NCBI GenBank assembly: GCA_035283845.1
Contig: DATESZ010000158.1
Coordinates: forward strand, 1-27,586
Source: DATESZ01 sp035283845
GTDB lineage: Bacteria; Desulfobacterota; Syntrophia; Syntrophales; JACQWR01
Length of the DNA: 27,586 nt
Direction: 5' to 3'
Both the position numbers and the translations under genes were made by a program. How positions within the stretch are numbered: position 1 is the stretch's first letter; every line of letters starts with the position of its first letter. The notes below the pieces were generated by a model. The model was not told the DNA's origin. It did no database searches and saw only the letters and a list, made by a program, of their open reading frames with translations. This document shows, one piece after another, positions 1-7,666 of this stretch.

Positions 1-43
1 ATAGGATAATCACGCCGCCAGCAATGTCTATAGGGAATCAGCC

Positions 44-194
44 ATTTTCATGCTCCTTTGTGTCGGGAACCGTCATGAGGGTTTCACCTGAAAATACCTT
101 TCACCCTCCCCCTCACCCCCTCCCCTTGAGGGAGGGGGAAGAGGGAGGGCAATTTTCATTCTCCTTTGTGACGGGTGCCGTCATAAGGGTTTCA
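44..194. repeat. Direct repeat pair (44-86, 152-194) enclosing a G-rich foldback
   Basis: Two 43-bp copies lie 108 bp apart and match at about 38 of 43 positions; both begin ATTTTCAT and end GGGTTTCA. Between them, at about 102-149, is a C-rich then G-rich inverted block that can fold on itself. Its right arm carries four G-tracts with short loops (130-149). It resembles the C/G-rich blocks near 2480, 6940, 10950 and 25990. No gene is seen in 1-294. Confidence 0.6.
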
Positions 195-294
195 TGACCA
201 TGCCTCCGGCATATCATTTTAGTGATAAATGTCGATATCAGAATCAATGGCTGCACCCAGGTATGCCTGGCGCGTTGGCGCTCCCTTTATTTTA

Positions 295-912
295 TTACTT
301 GTCCCGGAAGTGTTTGTCCATGTACTGGCAGAGGATTTCCTGCATCCGGGCGGGGGGCGGTATTACGAAATGAGCGCAGATGACGGCATGTGCTATCTCA
401 TGGGCAAGGATGTTATCTGCGATGGTATCGACGGCGACGGCAATGCTTCTGGTGCGGTGGTAGTAAAAGGCGACCGGTGCGTCGCCAGCTATGCCCTGAG
501 CCTTGTAAGCGGCACTGACCTCGGCCTGCGTCTTGTAAAGGATGATGCTGAAGCGGAAGTTAGGCGGATACATGTCCAGGATCGAGCAGATCGATTCCAC
601 AATCTTATCAACCTGTGTCTTTGCCATGAGAGGGTCCTTCTCAGGGTTGCCCCATAGAAAGCCCAGACCGCTGCTGATATTTCTGGTAAAAGTGTAGAGG
701 TCTTTAATTTCAGCATAGTTGATGACGGCGTACCGGGTCTCATAGGTTTTTGATGAGTCCTCCGCCGGCAGGGCGGGGGGAAGGAAAAGCGACAGAAAAA
801 GGGCGAGAGTGACCGGCAAACAACGGGCGCGATCGTGTCTGTTGGTAGCCCTGCGCAGGAAGTCCCGCCACGGGCCTCTCTTACACCATGATCTGGTTCC
901 GGTCGCCGTCAT
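295..912 (-). CDS. Secreted HExxH-motif peptidase-like protein
   Basis: This 205-residue protein has a hydrophobic stretch at about residues 34-49 (LPVTLALFLSLFLPPALPA) followed by AED, which looks like a signal peptide with a cleavage site, so export is expected. Near the C-terminus HEIAHA fits the HExxH zinc-binding motif of gluzincin-type metallopeptidases, and a Glu about 20 residues later (in QEILCQY) could be the third ligand. I cannot assign a named family. The n-region is unusually long (about 32 residues), so a TTG start at residue 32 is possible; the ATG at 912 has only a weak AAGGGA-type ribosome site. It lies 36 bp downstream of the HAMP-protein gene and is probably the last gene of that operon. 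Activity is inferred from the motif only. Confidence 0.7.
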   Translation of the reverse strand: MTATGTRSWCKRGPWRDFLRRATNRHDRARCLPVTLALFLSLFLPPALPAEDSSKTYETRYAVINYAEIKDLYTFTRNISSGLGFLWGNPEKDPLMAKTQVDKIVESICSILDMYPPNFRFSIILYKTQAEVSAAYKAQGIAGDAPVAFYYHRTRSIAVAVDTIADNILAHEIAHAVICAHFVIPPPARMQEILCQYMDKHFRDK

Positions 913-948
913 CTTTGTCCCTTACGATTGTTCAAGGATCGTCTTTCT

Positions 949-1563
949 TCATTTCGGAGGCGACGTCTGGAAGAAACCGGCGGCCTCCTGGAGTGTCAGA
1001 AGTTTTTCCGTTATCACCTGCAGGGGCGCCGCGAGTTCTTCCCTGAGCACCGGCTGCGAAGCCGAGAAGGAGCGAATATCCGCGATGATGCTGGATATCT
1101 CGGCAACCATGCTTTTGATATCAACCATTTTTGCATCCATGACGGCTGACAGCGCGTTTATCCGGTCCGCCAGATCCTTGAACTGATCCTTGTCCCGCAG
1201 GTTGAACCTCCGAGTCAGGTTTCCGGCTTTGAGCTCGTCCAGCGTTGCCTGAAACCGGAAAAGCGGGCCGGCAAAACGGTGGGAAAGCAGGATCAGTGCA
1301 ATAGCGCCGGTGAAACAGGAAAAGATAACGATGATTATTGTGGACAGGATCAGCGAAGGGAGAAAGTAAGCGCCGGTCTGTAGTAGCTTGACTTCGTAGC
1401 CCGAATAGCCGGCGGTCATGGTTCCCCGAGAATTGTAGAAGAACAGCAGCATCACGCCGATCGACGCGGCGGCAATGATCAGGAGGAAGCGGAAGCTGAA
1501 CTCGAGCTGGAATTTTCGGTTGATGAAGTATTTCCGTCTTGCCAGGGAAGGTTTCTTATTCAT
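949..1563 (-). CDS. Two-helix membrane protein with HAMP domain and no output domain
   Basis: The 204-residue protein has one membrane helix near residues 25-43 (FRFLLIIAAASIGVMLLFFY), a short outer loop of about 25 residues, and a second helix near 70-93. A HAMP-like linker follows (RFAGPLFRF, then LKAGNLTRRFNLRDKDQFKDL). The rest is helical and coiled-coil-like, and there is no methyl-accepting, kinase or cyclase module, so it is not a full chemoreceptor. It may pass conformational signals from the envelope to a partner protein. The ATG lies inside the end of the upstream isomerase gene (8-bp overlap), with AAGGAG about 9 bases before it, so translation is probably coupled. The domain call is fairly secure; the role is unknown. 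Confidence 0.7.
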   Translation of the reverse strand: MNKKPSLARRKYFINRKFQLEFSFRFLLIIAAASIGVMLLFFYNSRGTMTAGYSGYEVKLLQTGAYFLPSLILSTIIIVIFSCFTGAIALILLSHRFAGPLFRFQATLDELKAGNLTRRFNLRDKDQFKDLADRINALSAVMDAKMVDIKSMVAEISSIIADIRSFSASQPVLREELAAPLQVITEKLLTLQEAAGFFQTSPPK

Positions 1564-2353
1564 GGGCTATTCTCCTTAACTCTTTTTCATCGATCCGGAT
1601 CTTAGCTGCGCTTTTCACTTTCGCTATCCATCCTGCAATGGCCTCCTGTCTCTTCTGCATCAGGAGGGATTCCCGAATCCGTTTGCTGAGCTCTTTCAGC
1701 GGAGGGAGCGGAATCTCTTCCCGATTGATGACGCGGATCACGATATGCTCGTCGGCCGCGGCAACTGCACAAACCTGGCCGGTTTTCAAGTCGAAGGCGT
1801 TGACCAGCGGCGAATTCTTGACATCTTCATAGAACAGGGGCCCTATGATCTCTTCGCCGGCAATGCGTTCCCCACTCTCCATCCTGCGGACGATCGCATC
1901 GGCTTCCTGCTTCGTGCGCGCGCCCCGGCAGGCAATTATCCGCGGACGATATTTCATCTTGTCGTATTCATGTGCTATTTCCTGATCTGTTACGAAGATC
2001 TTGCCGGACAACTCACTGGTCTTGGCCTCGATCAGGTTCCGGATAATGGTCTGCTCCCAGAATGTCTTGATGGTTTCGGCAAATTTTTTGTCTTCGTTGA
2101 GGCCCATCTTGACGGCCTCCTGGATGAGGAGCTTCTGCTCAATCATGGTCCCGAGCCGGTCATCGACCGTGTGGCGCGTGACAGCATAATTCTTCCCGTA
2201 GTTTGTGACCTCTTGCTGCAGCTCCACCGCGGTGATGATTGCGCCGTTGACATTGGCCACTGCCTTCTCCGTTTCCACCTTGCTGGAGCTGCAGGCCATC
2301 ACGGCCAGCAAGGCAAAAGGAACAATCCGCCGAATCATAGCATTTTTTACCAT
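1556..2353 (-). CDS. SurA/PpiC-like periplasmic isomerase lipoprotein
   Basis: The 265-residue product begins with a lipoprotein signal ending in LLAVMAC, so Cys21 would be lipidated. VNGAIITAVELQQEV and a following helical region resemble the SurA N-terminal chaperone domain; the segment after about residue 125 (VTDQEIAHEYDKMK, then a degraded-looking parvulin core ending PLPPLKELSKRIRESL) matches the layout of PpiC/SurA-type peptidyl-prolyl isomerases. The parvulin part is short and its active-site residues are not obvious, so chaperone function may outweigh catalysis. The ATG at 2353 is preceded by GGAAAGGAGG with 8-base spacing, which fixes the start. It overlaps the HAMP gene by 8 bp. 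A likely role is folding or delivery of outer-membrane or exported proteins, perhaps the FecR-domain protein encoded upstream. Confidence 0.75.
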   Translation of the reverse strand: MVKNAMIRRIVPFALLAVMACSSSKVETEKAVANVNGAIITAVELQQEVTNYGKNYAVTRHTVDDRLGTMIEQKLLIQEAVKMGLNEDKKFAETIKTFWEQTIIRNLIEAKTSELSGKIFVTDQEIAHEYDKMKYRPRIIACRGARTKQEADAIVRRMESGERIAGEEIIGPLFYEDVKNSPLVNAFDLKTGQVCAVAAADEHIVIRVINREEIPLPPLKELSKRIRESLLMQKRQEAIAGWIAKVKSAAKIRIDEKELRRIAHE

Positions 2354-2441
2354 AACATTATCCTCCTTTCCAGAAAATACCTAAAATGAGATGCAAGGGT
2401 ACCTATCCAGAGGGCTTTGAAAAACGCGCCATTTGTTATTT

Positions 2442-2593
2442 GATGAACTCGTAAAAAGTCGCTTTTCCCTCCCCTGGTGGGAGGGAATAAAAGGGAGGGG
2501 GGAATAACATTCAGGAATACGGCCACTTATCACCCCCACCCTAACCCTCCCCCGTCAAGGGGGAGGAGATTTCGGACTTTTTACGAAATCATC
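2442..2593. mobile_element. MITE-like element with 19-bp inverted ends and 6-bp target duplication
   Basis: The 152-bp element starts GATGAACTCGTAAAAAGTC and ends with a sequence whose complement is GATGATTTCGTAAAAAGTC (17 of 19 match). TTATTT lies directly outside both ends (2436-2441 and 2594-2599), as expected for a 6-bp target-site duplication. It has no coding capacity. The interior carries a C-rich/G-rich foldback with four G-tracts at 2479-2502. A second copy lies at 6898-7050. It sits between the FecR and isomerase genes, where it could act as a terminator or attenuator for the minus-strand operon. Confidence 0.8.
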
Positions 2594-2636
2594 TTATTTC
2601 GAGGCGGCAAACGGCAGAAGGTGCGATAACAACCGG

Positions 2637-4505
2637 TCAGGGTTGATTTTGTGGTCTCGTCGGGCTTGCCGGTTTCGTTCCTCCTGACGCAATAGTCGGC
2701 GGCGCCCCGATGCCCCCCCCGCCGATCGGCGCTCCCCCGGTCGGACCGATGCTCGCGGTCAGCGATAGCGTGGGCGCAGGCGCCGTATAGCCGAAAACAG
2801 GCGCGGGCGTCTGGGCAGCCTGCGTGGCTGCGTTGGCAATGACGGTTGCGGGAACACCGGCGTTAATAAACGCCTCATTCACCTGGCTTTCCGATGCACC
2901 TGCCTGGCGCGCCATCGAAGCTATCGCCGCCACCTGCGACTGCAGCGCCGCGCCGGAATACCCGGTCCTCGCGACGGCGGCAGCGGCGCCTTTTAACACG
3001 TCCGCAGCCGAATAGTTTGCGGTAATCGCGGCATAGGCGACTCTGCCGGGATCGGCGCCTCCCATAACGATCGCCTCTACCGCGGCCTCCACTGTCATGC
3101 CGGCCGCAATGGCATTCCCGATGATTACTGCGATATCACCCCCTGCCGCGACGTCAGCGGCTATCGCCTTGACCGGCGCCGTCTGCTCTAACGGGGATGC
3201 TGCGCCGCCTCCACCCGCTGTGCCAGCCGGCGCCGGCGTCATTGGGCCAGCGGCAGTTATAGTCTGCATTGCCGCGGCCGAGGCCTGCGCAGCCTGCTGG
3301 GCCTTCGCCGTATCACCATTCTGAGCGGCCTGGGTAACCGCCACAAGCTGCTGCGAAACGACGTTTGCCGCCTGTTGGGCAATTCCCTTGGAGACCCCTG
3401 GTGATGTGGATGAGCCGGCCAAGCCTGCTGCCGCATCCACGACCGCGGCTATTGAGGCGGCAAGCTTGGCGGAATTCTCGGCATCGGCCAGGGTGAATGA
3501 TCCGTTGCCGATGCCCTTTACGGCGTCATCGGCGGCCCGTTGCGCCGCCTCTACGGCCCTCTGAACCAGTGTCGCGATCGTCTGCGCCTGGACGACGGTC
3601 TCTGCTGCTGCGGCAGCCCGTGCCGCATCGCCTGCCGCCTTGGCCCGGGAAACGTTCTCCGCTGCCTTTTCTATGATGATATTGATTTTAGCCGCGGCCG
3701 CCATCGCTTCGGCCGTGGCGATTTTCGTATTTGTCACAGCCGTCGACATTTGGGCCTGTCGCCTTGCACCTGGATCGGCATTACTGCTCGCGATTAGCGT
3801 CGAAGCGTCCCTGGCGATGTTCAGGATGACAAAGACGACCGAAGATGTATTGAGGGCCTTCTGGTTGTTACTGGCAGTAGCGGCATTGATCCTGTCGGTT
3901 TCCTTCTTCATCGCAAAAGCCCGGTCTGTCCTCTGGAATATGGCGTTTCGCTGGGCGGCAGTAATACCCGGCGCCTGGAACAGGCCTCGGACCATGGATC
4001 CGACAACCGTTGCCTCGCCGGAGTACATGTTCAAAAAGGAACGCTGGTTATCATACCCAAAATCTCCGTCGGAGCCGCGAATGCCCGCCACCGCCGTGGG
4101 GGTCTGCAGGAAATTCCGGGCGCCCTGTGCCCCGGATTTGAACCATAGCTTCCCGACCAGGCAGGTCACACGACGTGCATACAAGAGCGTCTTGAAGATC
4201 CAGATACCGCTCTGTTCCTGCCTTTCCTGGATCAACGTATGCGAGTATGGATTAAGCTTCAAGACTGCGCCGTCGTTGAAGGTGATCTGCGCCTCGCCGT
4301 CTTTTGTCTGGACCATGTCGCCATCGTTCAAAATGACTCCAGGATGGGTCATCCGTTCAATTCGACCATCTCCCGTCACTGTGACTTCCCCCTTGAAGCT
4401 GGAAACTTTCCCGATGATGGCCCAGGCGTTGGCATGGTACAGAAGGCTCAAAACGATTGCCGCTGCCGTGAAAACCAGCGCGTCATGCATCTTCGTGTGT
4501 TTCAT
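2637..4505 (-). CDS. FecR-domain protein with long Ala-rich helical region
   Basis: The product is 622 residues. A signal peptide ends near HANAWA. A FecR domain follows at about residues 30-165: VSSFKGEVTVTG, then GVILNDGDMVQTKDGEAQI, FNDGAVLKLNPYS, and TPTAVAGIRGSDGDF, a typical FecR block. After that come about 350 residues dominated by Ala, with Gln, Val and Asp, probably long helices or coiled coil, and then a Pro/Gly/Thr-rich tail. There is no TonB-signalling transmembrane layout as in FecR of iron uptake, so this is more likely a surface or periplasmic protein that uses the FecR fold for binding. A GTG lies upstream at 4514, but the ATG at 4505 is preferred because AAAGGTGAG sits just before it. 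The gene starts 16 bp after the CPBP protease stop. Confidence 0.75.
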   Translation of the reverse strand: MKHTKMHDALVFTAAAIVLSLLYHANAWAIIGKVSSFKGEVTVTGDGRIERMTHPGVILNDGDMVQTKDGEAQITFNDGAVLKLNPYSHTLIQERQEQSGIWIFKTLLYARRVTCLVGKLWFKSGAQGARNFLQTPTAVAGIRGSDGDFGYDNQRSFLNMYSGEATVVGSMVRGLFQAPGITAAQRNAIFQRTDRAFAMKKETDRINAATASNNQKALNTSSVVFVILNIARDASTLIASSNADPGARRQAQMSTAVTNTKIATAEAMAAAAKINIIIEKAAENVSRAKAAGDAARAAAAAETVVQAQTIATLVQRAVEAAQRAADDAVKGIGNGSFTLADAENSAKLAASIAAVVDAAAGLAGSSTSPGVSKGIAQQAANVVSQQLVAVTQAAQNGDTAKAQQAAQASAAAMQTITAAGPMTPAPAGTAGGGGAASPLEQTAPVKAIAADVAAGGDIAVIIGNAIAAGMTVEAAVEAIVMGGADPGRVAYAAITANYSAADVLKGAAAAVARTGYSGAALQSQVAAIASMARQAGASESQVNEAFINAGVPATVIANAATQAAQTPAPVFGYTAPAPTLSLTASIGPTGGAPIGGGGIGAPPTIASGGTKPASPTRPQNQP

Positions 4506-4521
4506 AAGTCTCACCTTTCAA

Positions 4522-5841
4522 TTAGAAGAACCGGAAAATTTCCTTGGGGACTATGTTTGCATAATCGACAAAATTGACTGCAAAATGGGCTGCCATAACA
4601 GCGGGAAGTGAGGAGGTCTTCAAGTACAATATCATGAAAACGGCGCCGATCGCTGCTGTAACCAGCACCCTTGCCCCCCCCCCGCTCCAATGGATGAGTC
4701 CGAAGGCAAGAGCGGAGATCAGAACTATGATCGAGGCGCGTTGTATATATCTTGTAAGAAAGAATCGGAGGTAACCGCGGAAGACCAGCTCTTCACAGAT
4801 TCCCGTCATTATAAGCCCCGCCGTAAGATCGATCCGTTTCCAGAAAGGGCTTGTAATTTCCGGTATGCCGCCGAAAGGGAAATAACCGTAAATATTGCCC
4901 AGGGTTAGATAGCCGTTTTGATCAATGAAAATGCCCGACAGGGCGCCGATAGAAAAAACGGCAAAAAAGGACGCCGGGGATGGAACGGTCAATCCCAATT
5001 CCCGAAGGTCTGTTTTTTTGCTGAGGATCAATCCTAAAAATATTAGGCACGGAAAGAGTTTTACCGCGATATAATCGATCAATAACCATGACCGCCAATC
5101 CTTGACATAAATATCGGAAAAGTCATTCAGGTAAAAGGGAAGGCAAAGCAGTGTCAGGATGATGACGCTTTGCACAGCAGATTCGCGCACCCGGGAAGAA
5201 GGATCATTTTCCGCGGAAGTTCCCTGGGCGGGCCGGAATGTTCCTAAAAGCCTCACAATCGAGTAGCCGCCGGCACTGCCGATGATCAATGCCATCGCTT
5301 CGAAAGCTATAAGCCAAGCGAGCCATTCAGGCATGATCCTGCTTAACCGCTCGCCGACAGCACCCGACGCAACGGCGGCAATGCCGAAGCCGAGAGACCA
5401 GATGAACACGGAAGGCGCGACGGGTGGATCAGTTGTATCATTCCGCAATGATTCCACGATCCAGGTAGTGGCGGCGCCTCCGAGCGCGCCGGAGATGGTA
5501 AAAGCGTAAAACGTAAGTAACGCCATTTTTAGAGGCGTTCCCGAGGTAAAAAACTGCGGCGTAACCCCGATGATGCAACACAGGGCCCAGATGAGGGGAA
5601 GGCTAAGCCCCTGTTTCCATGAAACAGAACCGATCGACGATCTGATGAGAAATACGGTAGATGAACCGCCGATTAGACCTATCGTGCCGGCGGTGATCTG
5701 CGCAGCGACCATATTGGAAAGACCGGGGATCTGCATCAACAGTATCCCTGTAGAACCAAGCAATGCCGCCGCTGCCCATCCCAGCGCGGAGCGAATGACG
5801 ATGGCGGATGCATGTGCGCGGTTCATAAGACTTTCGCGCAT
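4522..5841 (-). CDS. CPBP-family intramembrane metalloprotease
   Basis: This polytopic membrane protein has about ten hydrophobic segments. Its C-terminal third carries the three CPBP (CAAX protease / bacteriocin-processing, Abi) motifs: EELVFR (Glu350, Glu351, Arg355), FGLIHW (His384) and AAHFAVNF (His419). These are the expected glutamate and histidine catalytic or metal-binding residues. At 439 residues it is longer than many CPBP enzymes because of extra N-terminal membrane segments. The reading frame is open to 5922, but AAGGAGG lies 5 bases before the ATG at 5841, which I take as the start. It leads the minus-strand cluster. The family cleaves prenylated or small membrane peptides in known cases; the substrate here is unknown. 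Confidence 0.85.
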   Translation of the reverse strand: MRESLMNRAHASAIVIRSALGWAAAALLGSTGILLMQIPGLSNMVAAQITAGTIGLIGGSSTVFLIRSSIGSVSWKQGLSLPLIWALCCIIGVTPQFFTSGTPLKMALLTFYAFTISGALGGAATTWIVESLRNDTTDPPVAPSVFIWSLGFGIAAVASGAVGERLSRIMPEWLAWLIAFEAMALIIGSAGGYSIVRLLGTFRPAQGTSAENDPSSRVRESAVQSVIILTLLCLPFYLNDFSDIYVKDWRSWLLIDYIAVKLFPCLIFLGLILSKKTDLRELGLTVPSPASFFAVFSIGALSGIFIDQNGYLTLGNIYGYFPFGGIPEITSPFWKRIDLTAGLIMTGICEELVFRGYLRFFLTRYIQRASIIVLISALAFGLIHWSGGGARVLVTAAIGAVFMILYLKTSSLPAVMAAHFAVNFVDYANIVPKEIFRFF

Positions 5842-6006
5842 CATAACCTCCTTGATGAGTTCGTGTATAACATAATTACAGCATTTCCGCCAGCTCAAAA
5901 TGACAAGTTGAGACATTTGCACAACTCCTATTTGTCATTTGAGGCCTGGGGCCGACGAAGCAATCTCATAACGTATTGATTATTAAAAAGATTGCCAATG
6001 AGGGTA

Positions 6007-6399
6007 CTAAATAAAATAATCCCATATCCCCAAATGAAACCCCGGGATCAGATCAATCCCCAGCGCTGACTTCACCAGATACAGCACCAGCAAACCGAGC
6101 AGTGTCGACATCAAAATAAAGATTGTCAATACGGTCGCCGTAGCCATACGCGCAAGGTTCTCCTCCCGACGCGACAGTTCCCGTCGGTTACGTCCCGCTA
6201 AAAAAACAAAGTAGTAATGCCAGCGCCAGAATTTCAGCGAATGCCGGATGTCAATTGCATGCACACCCCACGTTCGGCCGCCAAGCGCCGCTTTGAGGCC
6301 GATCAACTGCGCATCGCTGAAAGTGTCGCGGGACTCCGCCGGCAATTTGGCTAATAAACTGCGGATAAAATGATCATGACTGATTGTATTTGCCGACAT
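6007..6399 (-). CDS. Small conserved membrane protein of unknown function
   Basis: The 130-residue protein has a charged N-terminal part (FIRSLLAKLPAESRDTFSDAQL, with ALGGRTWGVHAIDIRHSL next), a central aromatic hydrophobic piece (FWRWHYYFVFLAGRNRREL), and one clear membrane helix near residues 85-112, followed by ALGIDLIPGFHLGIW. The pattern of a GGR-WGVH segment, an FLAGRNRR loop and a C-terminal GIDLIPG turn suggests a conserved family, but I cannot name a function. GAGGAG lies 8 bases before the ATG, supporting the start. It is about 165 bp upstream of the CPBP gene on the same strand, so it could share its transcript. Confidence 0.65.
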   Translation of the reverse strand: MSANTISHDHFIRSLLAKLPAESRDTFSDAQLIGLKAALGGRTWGVHAIDIRHSLKFWRWHYYFVFLAGRNRRELSRREENLARMATATVLTIFILMSTLLGLLVLYLVKSALGIDLIPGFHLGIWDYFI

Positions 6400-6618
6400 T
6401 GCGCTATCTCCTCAACGTTTCGATAACAACTGCCGCACTGCACCAGCAGACTCTTGAAGGACGGGATGTCACAATTAGGGATATTATGCATCAATAAAGG
6501 GGTGATGGGCTTCTGAAAAAAGAGACGCTCCCGAGAAGCTTTGAGTCCCATACAATCGGCATGCCGTCTACATTTATCAGATCGCAGGATGAAATGCACT
6601 GCTTCCCGCATATCTTAA

Positions 6619-6897
6619 TCATGCGGGGAGGCAGATAAATCCTTGTTCTTTGAAATGCTTGTCAAGGGTGAAGGCAGTTGTAACCCCTAAAAGCCGCATG
6701 GTTTCAAAGCTCACGCAGTCAACAAGACTAACCTCTTTCCTCTCAGCAGCAAGCATGATCCCTATTGCAGCATGATGCACAGCTTTGTCAATCCATTCAA
6801 TACGGAGGACAGGAACAATATCTTCCTGAAACAGCTTTATCGCTTTCATACCTAACCGGTGCTGCACGAGGGCGCAGGTTTCCACGAGGACATAGTT
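6619..6897 (-). pseudogene. VapC-type PIN toxin, 5' part removed at a MITE boundary
   Basis: The 92 remaining residues start NYVLVETCALVQHRLG and end HFKEQGFICLPA. This matches the second half of PIN-domain ribonuclease toxins: YVLVET, SLVDCVSF with a central acidic residue, and TLDKHF with a late acidic residue. The first ~45-50 residues, including the N-terminal catalytic Asp, are missing, and no VapB antitoxin gene is visible. The frame runs directly into the inverted end of the element at 6898, so the element or a deletion next to it removed the start. A start codon further right (6996) lies inside the element and would give a protein with a foreign N-terminus; I regard the gene as dead. 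Confidence 0.75.
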
Positions 6898-7050
6898 GAC
6901 GAACTCGTAAAAAGTCGCTTTTCCCTCACCTGGCGGGAGGGAATAAAAGGGAGGGGGAAAATAACATTCAAGAATACGGCCACTTATCACCCCCACCCTA
7001 ACCCTCCCCCGTCAATGGGGAGGGGATTTCGGACTTTTCACGAGATCGTC
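6898..7050. mobile_element. Second copy of the MITE-like element, without target duplication
   Basis: The 153-bp copy is roughly 90% identical to the element at 2442-2593 and in the same orientation. Its ends are GACGAACTCGTAAAAAGTC and the complement of GACGATCTCGTGAAAAGTC. The flanks differ (ATAGTT on the left, AATATT on the right), unlike the clean duplication at the other copy. It joins a truncated PIN gene to an unrelated AT-rich fragment, so it probably marks a deletion or recombination junction. Confidence 0.75.
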
Positions 7051-7263
7051 AATATTGATAATAGAAGTTTTTATATTGAACAAGATATTTATTATAATCC
7101 TCAGGAGATTGAGTATAAAAAACAAAAGCAGCACCATTCACCATATCGTAAGGTGGACATACTTGAAGAAATAGAGAAAGAAAAAATCCTTCTCATAGAA
7201 GGAGGGATGGGGTCTGGTAAGTCTAAACTAATTAGGAGACTAATAGATGAATATACTTCTTTG
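7051..7263 (+). pseudogene. AT-rich P-loop NTPase fragment (STAND/NACHT-like)
   Basis: An open frame of about 71 codons, without its own start, encodes FYIEQDIYYNPQEIEYK, then a Walker A sequence IEGGMGSGKSKL. This order, a YxxP-type linker before GGxGSGKS, resembles the entry to the NTPase core of STAND/NACHT proteins, many of which are defence or signalling proteins. The Walker B, sensor and effector parts are absent. The left end is cut by the MITE-like element and the right end by palindromes from 7264. It is clearly more AT-rich than carB or the envelope genes, suggesting foreign origin. The Walker A call is firm; the superfamily call is tentative. Confidence 0.55.
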
Positions 7264-7327
7264 ATGGTTCAGGCTTGCAGCCTGAACCATTAGTTAATCC
7301 TTTGGTTCAATCTGCAAGATTGAACCA
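7264..7327. repeat. Twin REP-like palindromes
   Basis: Two perfect hairpins stand side by side. The first pairs ATGGTTCAGGCT (7264-7275) with 7279-7290 around a TGC loop. The second pairs TGGTTCAATCT (7303-7313) with 7317-7327 around GCA. Both share the GGTTCA...TGAACC outer stem. This paired arrangement is typical of REP/BIME units mobilised by RAYT (Y1) transposases, though none is present here. They separate the NTPase fragment from the DUF2442 gene. Confidence 0.7.
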
Positions 7328-7338
7328 GCCCCAAAGGA

Positions 7339-7633
7339 ATGACTACTTTGGAACCTAAAGCAGGTGAGCGCGTCACTGACGTACGCGTCACTGACGACGC
7401 TATCAGTGTTGATCTTTTCGACGGACGAACCATAACGGTTCCCCTGGCCTGGTACACACCTTTGCTGCACGCGGCGCCTGAACAGCGTGCGAACTGGCGC
7501 ATTGCCGGAGCGGGGTACGGGATCCACTGGCCAGATATTGACGAGGACCTTACCAGATATTGACGAGGACCTTAGTACCCAGGGTCTCTTGCATGGCGCC
7601 CCCGCTCCTCGTGGAGCAGCCAGGGCTGCATAG
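7339..7633 (+). pseudogene. DUF2442 protein frameshifted by a 22-bp tandem duplication
   Basis: The frame gives a DUF2442-like protein: VTDVRVTDDAISVDLFDGR, then TVPLAWYTPLLHAAPEQR and GIHWPDIDEDL. It then hits TRY-stop at 7563, because a 22-base unit (7531-7552) is repeated immediately (7553-7574). Removing one unit restores the frame through LSTQGLLHGAPAPRGAARAA to a stop at 7631-7633; the STQGLL piece is the usual end of the family fold. So this is a recently damaged gene, or a 74-residue truncated but still translated protein. The ribosome site is poor (AAAGGA touches the ATG), and REP-like palindromes abut the 5' side, so the original upstream context may also be lost. Confidence 0.75.
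7531..7574 (+). repeat. Perfect 22-bp tandem duplication
   Basis: Two identical head-to-tail units begin CCAGATATTGACG and end GGACCTTA (7531-7552, 7553-7574). As 22 is not a multiple of three, the duplication shifts the DUF2442 frame. Exact identity suggests a young event or a phase-variable slip site. Confidence 0.9.
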
Positions 7634-7666
7634 TGAAGAAGAAAATGCCATAAATAAGGAAAGGGT

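Noticed and set aside
229..657. 142-residue plus-strand frame
   Set aside because: It is the reverse complement of the HExxH peptidase gene, which has a signal peptide, zinc motif and operon context.
5842..5922. 27-residue N-terminal extension of the CPBP protease
   Set aside because: The strong AAGGAGG before the ATG at 5841 lies inside the extension, and the extension is not a membrane segment or signal.
6351..6611. 86-residue minus-strand frame rich in Cys and Arg
   Set aside because: It overlaps the start of the small membrane protein gene, lacks a ribosome site and shows no recognisable motif; no other gene is seen in 6400-6618.
7339..7402. Short repeat CGCGTCACTGACG twice in the DUF2442 start
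   Set aside because: It encodes the family's natural VTDVRVTDD pattern, so it is explained by coding.
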